A DNA stretch of 64,000 bases from Polytrichum commune (taxonomy: Eukaryota; Streptophyta; Polytrichopsida; Polytrichales; Polytrichaceae), in assembly GCA_950295325.1 (NCBI GenBank), contig OX485804.1, positions 35,466,001 to 35,530,000 on the forward strand. Direction: 5' to 3'. Of the stretch, positions 25,430 through 35,700 are shown piece by piece. The position numbers were made by a program, and so were the translations under genes. How positions within the stretch are numbered: position 1 is the first letter of the stretch; every line of letters begins with the position of its first letter. The notes under the pieces are model-generated. The model ran no database searches, was not told where the DNA came from, and worked only from the letters and a program-made list of their open reading frames with translations.

Positions 25430-25680
25430 TTATCCATCAATATTGGTAGTTACCTTACAATGACACTACCGTTGATGACTAGGTGTCCATACACCCAACC
25501 TCGTCATTATGGTATACATTAGATATCACATTGCCAATTAGCCTTGTCGTTGAGGACGCCTCGTCATCGTAGGATGGCAACTAGGTGTAGTTACTTTACA
25601 ATATCATATTGTTAATTAGCCTCGTCGTCATAGGATGACAACTAGGTGTAGTTACATTACATCCTCCACATTGTCTTCAC
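25430..25680 (+). repeat. Diverged tandem repeat
   Basis: The blocks 'gatgactaggtgtc', 'aggatggcaactaggtgtag' and 'aggatgacaactaggtgtag', each followed by ttac, recur with a period of about 75-80 bp. They are separated by ttagcctcgtcgt-like text. Confidence 0.6.
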
Positions 25681-26889
25681 TATTAAACCTAGAATGGTGG
25701 ATTTGAGCATACATTTATTAAAGTCCAATCTCATCGTAACACACCCCATTCTTGGTTCCCTTTCTTGACTACGAGCCCTGCCATAGAGAGTTCAAACATA
25801 GCTGTCCAATTAAGAAGAGTGATCACATAAGGTACACTTGCCTCAACCACATTGGACAGCTTACCTAATGTACGTGGCCCTATTGTGGGCACTTCCAATT
25901 GCACACTCATGTTTATTGTTGGATTGCATTGAGAATTGTGTCATGTGCCGGTTAGCAATTGTGGATCAACACAACATTACTAAGCGACTACACAATGGTC
26001 TCTTTTCAAAGAAAGAGTTTTTTTTTTTATTAAAAAAATCCAATTTTATAACTACATGTGGTAATCTTCACAGTGCACAACGTGAGTATTCCCCATAAAC
26101 ATGGAATCCCCAAATTAAAGGAGAATCATGCTCGTCTGATACCTGGTCCCACGGAACGTAACCAAGGAGCTTAGTGTGCAAGCGAAGTGTCATTTCAAGA
26201 GTCAAAGTATACAGAGCCTCCAATTAGGTATTCTTTTTTCTCATTAAATCATCACATAGGTCCTCTCAATTATGTCAACAATCGAATCTAGAATGGTGTC
26301 TGTACTTTGAAAACATAGTCCAATCTCAATGTTAACATGTCATTTCAATGTCCATTCTTAGTTGCAAACCATGGGCCATACACCACTCAAACATAGGCGT
26401 CCAATCAAGAAAAGTGACCATGTAAGGCTATTACACCTTAATGAAGAAAAATGCACAAAACTCTATACACTTACATTAGAGGCTTAAATTATACTAGCAT
26501 GACGCGTGCCATTGAGCACCTCATTCAATAGCCCCACCTAAGTTTGTCCTTCCCAACCTTGACCCAGATCTCAATACTCTCACAAAGGCTGCTTCGGGGA
26601 ATAAGCCCGTAGGCCCATTACTTATTATTAAAGTGTGTGCAACCCCTTCTAGGTGGTTCTATATTCCTAGTCTTACAACTTTATTGAATTCTATACTATA
26701 AGTTGAAGAAACCCATAGGTGGTGGATTCTATGAGTTTTTCAATTGTCACCTGTGTGCAAGCATGGTAAAGTGGACCAAAATAGTGTTCTGGTATGCTAA
26801 AACCATTTTTTGGGGGGTCAAATGCCTAAAAGAGTAGCAAAGTGTTGTTTAAACTAGGATTTTTTTAAAATAAATTTTATCATGGTGAG
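25681..26889. other. No gene; H2-like segment at 26220-26440
   Basis: The region 26260-26420 is H2-like in reverse complement (tcacataggtcctctcaatt, acaccactcaaacataggcg, aaaagtgaccatgt). Nothing else is supportable. Confidence 0.45.
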
Positions 26890-27210
26890 CATAACATTAT
26901 TCGGATCCATAACAATGTTATGTGGGACTGGTAGTATTCCACGTAGTATATATTCCTGAATATTCCCCACATTCATTATTCAGATCCATGACAGTGTTAT
27001 GTGGGACTGACAATATTCCACGTAGTATTCCCGGATATTCTCCACATTCATTATTCAGATTCATAACAATGTTATGTGGGATTGACAATATCCCTTGTAG
27101 TATTCCTGGATATTCCCCACATTCAGACTGAATGTGGGAAACACCTGGGAATATTGCGTGGAATATTGTCAGTCCCACATAACATTGTTATGGATCTGAA
27201 TAATGTTATG
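26890..27210. mobile_element. Foldback element with internal tandem units
   Basis: The ends cataacattattcggatcca and tggatctgaataatgttatg are inverted repeats. The left arm holds three tandem units of about 60-75 bp (attattcagatccatgacag, tgttatgtgggactgacaat, attccacgtagtattcccgg). The right arm is a single inverted unit starting near 27125. The transcript of either strand would fold into a long hairpin. The 86-codon minus frame over 26918-27178 is a product of the repeats, not a gene. Relatives lie at 15906, 22458, 54067 and 60836. Confidence 0.8.
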
Positions 27211-27359
27211 ACCTCTATTTTTGCATAAAATACTCAAATATAGAATATCAAGTTGAGATATTTAAAATTTATCATTAAAGTGATGCTCAAAAGCACATGA
27301 TTGAATTTGGTTATGAACATAGATTTAATGACCTTAAATATTTTGAAGTTGGAATTTTT

Positions 27360-27660
27360 TTTCTTCATATTTCTTGAATTCATTATATACTTGAGGTCAT
27401 CATTGCAAAAACTTGTAGGAAATCATCAATTTAATATTATTTTATTTTATTTTAAACAAAATTTAGACAATTACTTGTTCAATATCACCTACTTGAACAC
27501 CACTTGCACCGTCTACTAAATTATGTAGATTTTTCTTGGAATTTTCTTTGTCATCGTAAATGGCTTGGCTTTGTAGATCAATAGGTTTTTTTGGAATGTC
27601 TATGAAATTTTTCTTCACAATATTCAAAGTTAGTGTATAGTTTTGATAATTGTCACTTGA
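27360..27660 (-). repeat. Inverted copy of the repeat at 8360-8640
   Basis: Blocks aaaacttgtaggaaatcatc, aaaatttagacaattac, cttgcaccgtctac and ttgtagatcaatagg are the reverse complement of the 8360-8640 repeat, in mirrored order. Confidence 0.6.
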
Positions 27661-27879
27661 ACCTAGGCATGGATCAGGACTTGTCCACTTTACGGTGCTT
27701 GCAATCGTAACAACAGTTACTCGTATAAGAAATTTCCAATATCAATTTTTACAAATGAGTCAATGAGGATAAATTGACGAAGTTGTGCAAGTGATGATCT
27801 TTCATGTGAAGAGAGAAGTACATTCAATTGTCAATCCAAGATGAAGAAATTTTTTTTTAAAAGATCAATCGGGATACTA

Positions 27880-28230
27880 GAAACAACAATAAGAACCAAA
27901 ATCTCTTATTGGTTGTCCATTCATTAAACCATGTAATCTACGGAAGGAAGCGTCACTTGGAAGGGACTGAACCAACATGTGGATAGTTGTTTGTATTGAG
28001 TAGGAAAAGCGACTCCCAAGTAGACTAGTCACCCAACACTTAGATGCTCGAGGATGAAAAACTATTGTGTGTAACCTTCTTCAAGATAAGTTCTCCTAAA
28101 AACATATGCACAAGTTTGCATTTGAGCCATGTGACCTGGGAACACGTCATGACATGAATCTTTTTCTTTCTTTTCTTTTCTCCTTTCCCCATTATGCTGA
28201 ATGAGTTTGGCATAGGGGAGGGTTACTTAG
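27880..28230 (+). repeat. Second copy of the repeat at 9500-10080
   Basis: It shares gaaccaacatgtggatag, gcgactcccaagtag, cacaagtttgcatttgagcc and ggcataggggaggg with the 9500 copy, in the same order. Confidence 0.55.
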
Positions 28231-28250
28231 TGCTTTCGAATGAAGTTTTA

Positions 28251-28622
28251 GGTATTTGGGTGTTATTTGGTTACTTATCTTAATTGGACACTTATGTTTG
28301 ATTGGTGTGTGGTTAGGTGAGGATCGAAGAACAAACACCCTAAAAAACACATATACAAAAGAAACCAAACTATGTTTTCAAGTTCTATTGATCACTTCAC
28401 ACTCACTAGTGAACACAATTGGGAGGACCTATATATTTAGTTAAGAAATCAAGAAACGTGCACTTCCAATGACCATAACTAAATCATGAGAGGTCCGATT
28501 TCCAATCCGATTTGTGTTTATGCTTCATCATAGAATTGCTAATGCAAGACAAGTTTCGTTGCGTAGACCTAGTCGATAGAAGTTGGAGACATTAAAAAAC
28601 AACCGAACAACACCCACGTACC
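28251..28622. mobile_element. H2 PIF/Harbinger-like MITE, best copy
   Basis: The terminal inverted repeats are ggtatttgggtgttatttgg on the left and, on the opposite strand, ggtacgtgggtgttgttcgg on the right. TTA is duplicated at 28248-28250 and 28623-28625. The element is 372 bp and non-coding. It is the reference for the other H2 copies (4400, 18524) and fragments. Confidence 0.85.
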
Positions 28623-31073
28623 TTACATAGGGGAGCCAACAAAGAGGTGAAGATCCAAGGTAGAAATACCATAACCTGTTAACCACCTTCTAGCCGTGCA
28701 CTAGACCGCCGTCAGAGTGGTGAAGTGCCAATTCTAAAACGGATCATGGCTCGGCGGCAACTTCAATGCGTGTACACTTAGTGTAGCCAATGCGAGTCAA
28801 GTGTTAATGTACTCATGAGGTATCCGATTCAGGCGATGTTCTATATGGAAATGCGGATTACCGTGTTCAGTGTAGGGAGAATCTAGTGAACGAGTAGGGG
28901 GTTGGACAACTTTCCACTTTGAAAAATTGTAGCATTTTTTGTATAGGGCAGAAAAAATATGAAACAACTTCATGCATTCTTCATGAATCCTTCTCATTGA
29001 TCTTGGAAAATGATCTCATGATTGTCAGACCAGATTTTCAATGCGAATTAATCACCTTATTTTTACGGGTTATGATATTTCGACCTTAAAGTTCACTTTG
29101 GGTGTGATCCCGAGACGAAGTGAGAATTGTGTTGCATCAATCATGTGGAAGCAATGATTGGTATTCAAAATTGGTGTGCCTCGGAGTGATTTGGGAGTTC
29201 AGTGACGTAGTAGTATGATATACCCTGCAAACTTCCTTGGAAAAAGTGTAGAAAAAACACGAACCATAAGTATTTCCGCAAATGTGTACAAAAGTCCCAA
29301 ATAGGTAGTAGTTAAGGTGGGTGGGCCTTAGTGTGTGGTCATTCTTCTTTAATAGGACACTTATTTTGGAGTGGTTTATGATAGGGTTTGTAGTCAAGAA
29401 TGGACACCAAAATTTCACATGTTATGATCAGATTGGACTATATGGCAACTCAAATTATACATGCTATTTTAGTTTAGGTTCAACAATCAACACTCTTGTG
29501 AAGGGCTATGTAATCACTCAAAGAAAAGACTTGAAATCTTCATTTGTTGGGATGGGCTTTGTGGGTTGCAGAATCTCTCTGTTCTCTTTTGTTTTGTTTG
29601 GTACTGGTGTGTTATGCTTCATAAGGTGAAGTATTCCTAAAGTGAAGTATTCCTCAATCACATGATTGAAGTGCAAGTGAGGTTTCCAATCGCATGTGGT
29701 CATTTTCACCCCTATTGGTTCTCGTTACAGAAATCCAGTGTCTCTTTTGTTAATTCTGGGCCCTTTAAGCTTAAAAATTGATTTTTGCATTATAATATAC
29801 TTGGCTATGTTTTTCTTTTTGCAGTGCAAATGAACGTGTTTTTTTGCCAATTGATTGCATTTTCACCCTAGGGAATATTTGTAGGGGGCCCCGCTCAAAG
29901 AGTAAGACACCTGGCCTTGGCCAACAATTGAGCCAAATGTATCAGCTAAAATTGTATCAATCTTCAATAATTTGTGGCATATAAAGCTAGTACAATTAAG
30001 GTATGCAAGCCTAAAATGGTCATTTGTCTTAATCAGATGCCCATATTCAAGTAATACATGGCAAGGCTTGTATTTGAGATCTAACACCGGAAAGATGTGA
30101 ATTACTATGAGATTAGATATGTGCTAAAGGGATGCTGACCACTCTAAGTGCAATAGTTTATAGAATTGGGAGGGTCTATGTCATCATGTAACTACTGAAT
30201 GCTACAAAGGATTTTGGGTTCAAAATGGGTCATCTTGAAACCCCCTCATTTAGGATTTATTGGTAAATATCGAGATGCATTTAACACAATCTAATCCTAT
30301 GGATGTGAAGAAGTTGAAGTCAATAACTTTATTGTTTGTAATAGTCAAAGTTACACTTTGCAAGATTATAACAAGTTACATATGAGCAGAGGTATGATTT
30401 GGACAACATTGGAGTTTGTTTGGGAGGGTATACAAAGTGACGAGGCACACATTATGTTTAGGAGTTTCGACAAAGCCTATTGGGGGACTCAAAGACAAAG
30501 AAACAACATCTCCATCACAAGAAACTTCATTTCATTTCCTTTTGATGGAAATCTATGCCAAATCTTGTAATGCCAAAACCCTTTAAAAATGCCTCAAAAT
30601 TACTCGGACACAATCTTAAATTTTGAAAAGCAACATGGTCAATGTCTTTTTGAGATAGTTATCAAGTGCCTGGCAAAATGTTGGACCATTTACACATAAT
30701 TTGAATATCAACCAACTACCTCATCGGGAAAAAAATGGCCACTGCTCTTACTACCCTCGATTGCCATAAAACAAATTACATCTATACTAAGCTCACGGAA
30801 TGTTGGCAAAATTTGAAACTCATTTGAGTATATTAGTATATCATAACCCCACTTCAAATGTCTCCCATGGACATGCATATCTACACCGGTATTTAAGAGA
30901 TAAGGGAAAAGAGAGTGACCACTTTGATCTCTTATAACTCATGCATCGCAACTTAGATTCTTAAAAAATTGAGATGATAATCTTTGTGTTCATAATTGCT
31001 AACATGATGAAATAATTCCTGATCAGATCCAATGAACAAAATAGTTTGTGGAGTTGGAAGTGTCCACAAGAAT
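28623..31073. other. No gene; two H2-like fragments
   Basis: H2-like segments occur at about 29325-29440 and 30000-30125. They carry the repeated 'aggacacttattttggagtg' and 'gattggactatatg' themes. Open frames such as 29321-29629 and 30358-30570 have no recognisable content. Confidence 0.4.
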
Positions 31074-31250
31074 GATCTGAGATGACCCTAAACTACCAAA
31101 GAATAGTGGAGAAGTACCCACAACGGAATGAAGTGGTTGACAGTTCAATTCCCAATCAAGAAATCTTCTCTCTACTTGACATAAAAGCTAGCTAGCTAGC
31201 CATATGTCTCATGTGTTCCAATTTTTTTTTTAAATAAAAAATAAAAAATC
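31074..31250 (+). mobile_element. tRNA-derived SINE, plus strand
   Basis: The head tctgagatgaccctaaacta precedes the A-box-like tagtggagaagtaccc and the B-box-like cagttcaattccc. These are followed by aagaaatcttctctctactt, a gctagctagctagcc run and an A/T-rich tail ending aaataaaaaataaaaaatcc. It aligns over its whole head with 62572-62700. A partial target duplication (tccacaa) flanks it at about 31062 and 31249. Confidence 0.7.
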
Positions 31251-32753
31251 CACAATAGGAAGATTACATGATTGGTGCAAGGTTCAGGAGTACCACGAAG
31301 AGGAATGTGTGCCAGCTTTGGAAGTTAGGGCACTCATCTGTGAACATTCAATGTATCTTTCAAGACTTCAATTCATGTAAGCACTCCAGCTCAGTCTGAA
31401 AGGGACATTGTCAGATGCAGCATTCCTACTTTATTTCAGGATATCACTGATTTCAAGACCAACATTTTTGAGGTTTTGAAGTTTTCTCTAAAAATTGGAG
31501 GGAGGGAATCAATGGACGGGGAGAACTGACTGCTTGAGTTACAGATGAACCGATTGAATTCGAGAGATGACCGGTTGAAGCTGAAGACTTCAGGAAAATT
31601 TACCAATCATTTAAAAGGAATTTAGAGAATATACCTCAAATATATGAAGAAATACCAAAAGATGTCAACAAGTTGTAACCAGTTGGACTTGGAAACACTA
31701 GGATCTCAACCAATTATGTTTAGAAATCTCCCTGGACATTGGAGGGAATTATTGTGTACAACCGGAATTAGTTTACTCAAGGTTGTTTGAGATGAATCAG
31801 CAACAAACATTTAGGGTCAAATTTTAATGTTGGATGGATGAGAGGTTCGCTTCTACATGATAATTCTCTCTCTCTCAAGATTTTATATGCCCCTGAGGTG
31901 GTAAAACAGCAAAATCGGGTTGATCCTTCATGTGTTGAGTACTGGGTTTTACATTACCATCCAACCAGTGAAATTTGGTTGGTCGATCTAAAGAAAAGGG
32001 CCAATAATAGACTGTTGCGTTCCTTAGCCAAAAGCTGTTGATAATGCCTGTAGAACTCCATCCACACAGAAGGTTCATGAGTTTTTGCCTCAAATATGGA
32101 AATTATGATATATATACACTGATGTCAAAACTGATCATATTACCAACATCTTGACCTATTATTCTTAGAACATTGTGCAAGTGGAGATGAGAAGAAATTT
32201 GCATCCTGTGTGTACTGAACTTGATTTGCATCATCTGCATTCACGTTGCTCAGAACTGTTTTTTGTCAAACATCCAAAACATTGACAAAGCAAGGTCTCT
32301 GAAAATGATTGCCTGCATGCATCTTACTAATTCCATGCCGGTCCCAAATCTGAAAAATAACTGAGCTTCCAAGACCAAGTGAATTAAACCTTCAGAAAAC
32401 ATGAGCAATAAATTAATTGAGAGATATTCTATCTATTAATTGCCGATTGTACAAAACTTACTAAGACAAAATTCCCAGGAACACAATTATGGTTCCGATA
32501 ATAAATACAATGACAAGTGAAGATTCTTGCCTATTATACAGTTCGAGCTGCAAGCTTCAGCTGTTGGTAAAAACACCTGTGTTTACAAACGCTACACATT
32601 CATACTTGCGAGAAGATTTAACAAAGCAGGGTTGCCATGATGCATCAGGACTCCTGCCATTTTCGAGATATTGTGCCAATGGAACTCCACTTCCATTCTT
32701 TAGGAGGAAGATCAATGCACGTTCCCACCTTCTGAAGAGATGTCCATTGATGA
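31251..32753. other. Intergenic, 3' flank of the WRKY-like gene
   Basis: No gene seen. Part of 32400-32753 is likely the 3' untranslated region of the minus-strand gene that ends at 32754. Confidence 0.4.
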
Positions 32754-35700
32754 TCAGATAATCCCATGACCAAGTAATATCACCTTTGGGATCTCTTTTA
32801 CCTTCTCATTTACGATGCAGTTACGCTTGCCTACTTGCTCCAAGTGTGTCATAGCATGATTGACAAATAATGGGACCACATACACCTGTGAGTATTCTCG
32901 ACACCCACTATCCTCGAGTAGACTGTTGGAGATTTTGAAGCGCTCAACGAGCTCCCGACTTATCTCAAAAAGGTAGGAAGAGTGCTCATCTTCATCTTGT
33001 GGGCCCCAAGTTCCTTTAATTTGAGGCTTCAAAGTTGAGCAAAGACCACTTTGAGCATACCAACGCCGCGCCGTGGTTTGTCGCCACACGTCCCTTGGAA
33101 CTTCAGTTTGAAAAAAGAATTCGTAGGCTAAACGGGCCTCTCCCATGGAAGACTTGTCACAGAAGCCAAAACCCTCGTGTAGTTGTTGACTGCCCAATTC
33201 ATAGCCTTCGTAGTTTGTACCCGAAATACTCGTGGTTCGATTCACACCACCTTGAGTTCCTACAGATATACCCCCCAAGACCTGAATAGATGCCGAAAGG
33301 TTTGTTTGATTTTGTAGCTGATTGCTGTTTGCACTTGTCGAACTAGTGGCCATGTAACCCCTCACAGTTTCCCCTTTGTGCAAGAGCTCATAGTCTTCAA
33401 GAACAGACGTGTCCTCCACCTGGCATTTCAATGACACATTTATGTGATCTTGGTACCAGCCGAAACGGTCCTTTTCACGAGCGTTTGGACCCCCATCCCC
33501 AAGAGGGCACTCTGCAAGGATCTCCACTGATATCGACTTATGATCCTTTCGTTTCTCAAAATCAAAAGTCAGTGTTGGGAAAATCTTGGAAACTTTGGCC
33601 AAGCTTTTTGGTGGTGGCACACCAAATTCTGTGGAGTTGACGATACCCCCACGACCCGGGCGTATTGTAACTCTTAATGACAAAGCTCTGTCCATGGCAG
33701 ATACAAGTCCATCCTCCGTCCTCCTACCCCCAGTAGAGTCTTGTTCGTCCCCGTCGCCATTTGCACCTCCGTTGGACCCAATTCTCAGTGTGAAGAAATC
33801 AGGAATATTCAGTATGGAACTAAGGGTATTACCATTGGAGAAGTTGCCCTGACCTTGCTTTCCACCTCCAGAAGCACCGTCTGTGTGTTGCCGGCCTGAA
33901 ACTGACTCATCCTGTTACACATAGCCATACCCTTGTAATAAGTGGTAGGCAATCAACAAATCATTGAATGTTTACCCACCCTCTTATCCACACAGAAAAA
34001 TGACAGAAGTGTCTTTGAACAGCTAGGAAAATAAATTAAAGAAAGAGGGAAACAGAGGCCTTGAAACCATGCACACAAGATCGAGCCACACTAATTTCTT
34101 CAAAATGAATTTCCTATTGTTAGCAACCACACCTAGGTAGATATAAGAGTCAATTTTTCATTGTCCATCGTAGTGGGAAAATGGTATGTAGCACCTTTCA
34201 CAAGGCTCACTCATATGTAATGTCATTTTGATACTGGTTGGGTAGGTTCTTTGATACCATTATTGATATTATGTTCATTTATACCATGCTTTCAACTATA
34301 TACCAGTCAAACATTGATGCATACATGCATGTTACGGAGGCATCTGTGCACGTATGGGGCCTAGAAATTACCTGTGCAGTCAACAAGTGTTTTGCAACAG
34401 CCCAAAGCAATGGCTCTGCTACCTCCAGTTGTTGTTGATCACACTTTACAGCACATGTTCCAGGATGGTTTACACCAACACCAAACATCTCCGCCATCTC
34501 GAAGGGGGTAAGTCCCAAGCTTTGCTTATCCTGCACTTCAGGCACCGTAACTGCTACAACCTGAAAAGTGCAATGCTCATCAAGGGCTCCTGCCCACAAT
34601 AAACCCCACTCATTTTCTTCGCATCCGATGAGTTCAATGTTGAACCCGCTCGTCATCCTCACTTTGGAGTAGTCCAGCCCAACCCCAAGTACACAAGACA
34701 TGCTCTCTCCATCTAAGAAGACAAACTCGAGGAAATCACCTATCTCTGCTGAGTTTAGAACAACTCGTCCAGCAACTAGAATCTCTTGACCAGTTTGTAA
34801 TTTGCGTAGACGATCCAGGTCCTGAGAGGAGATAGGTTCTAAGATGCTGCAGTTTTCATCCAATGTAATTGATGAGTTATCGTCACTGTTAGAAGCAATC
34901 AACAGAGTTCCATTGCGAGTAGAATCATCATCAGGTTTGTCTAAGGTGCAAGGAGAACTTTCTGGAACTGTTTTCATGAGTGCGAAAGTATCAAGACTTT
35001 GCTTGGTATTTGCATATCCCTGGTCAAGGGTGAAGTCTTGTGATTGACCCCAATCCTGCGATGGTCCAGGAAAGTCCCAGGATTGAGAGCCTACAGCAAC
35101 TTGAGAACAATCCCATTCTTGGGTACCGCCTGAAAGCAGATGGGGATCCTCCAAAGGTGTACCCATCATCTCTGTGCCATGTTCCAAAGAACTCTCTTCC
35201 CCACTTCTGTGCCAACAGGGATCCTCATCACTTCTTTCAGAAATTTCTTCACTGTCCACATCCAATGCTCCAGAGATCTCTACTGCTACAGGGTCCACTT
35301 TCCGTCGCAAACTCATCGAGGTTTGCAAATTTTTAACCCAACTGGGCTGTGGAGCCTGCACTACTGGTCCCTTGCACTTGCCTCCTCTTCCAGCACCTCT
35401 TCTTGACATGATTCCGTGCTCCACTCCTGGCTGCACATCCCTGGACTCATCTCTCTGCCTTTTCTGAGGGGGGGCCATGCATGAATGGCTGCCAACATAC
35501 ATCACCTCTTCTGTTTGAGACTGCCCATTGATCGATGTGATTACTACTTTCCTAGCTCCACAACCATCAGCAAGACATTCGTAATTATAACTGCAACATT
35601 ATGTAAACATTAGAGTAAGGCTGCCGTGTCCAAAATATTAGATGATAAACATTGGACAAGGGGGATGACCTTATAAGGATTCAGGCTCAAAACCACACCA

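Noticed and set aside
26918-27178. 86-codon minus frame with repeated CGEYPGIL units
   Set aside because: The protein repeat is only the translation of the tandem units in the foldback element. The frame lies wholly inside that element.
34844-35467. Several plus-strand frames of 67-98 codons
   Set aside because: They are antisense shadows of exon 4 of the WRKY-like gene, which has the coherent protein and splice sites.
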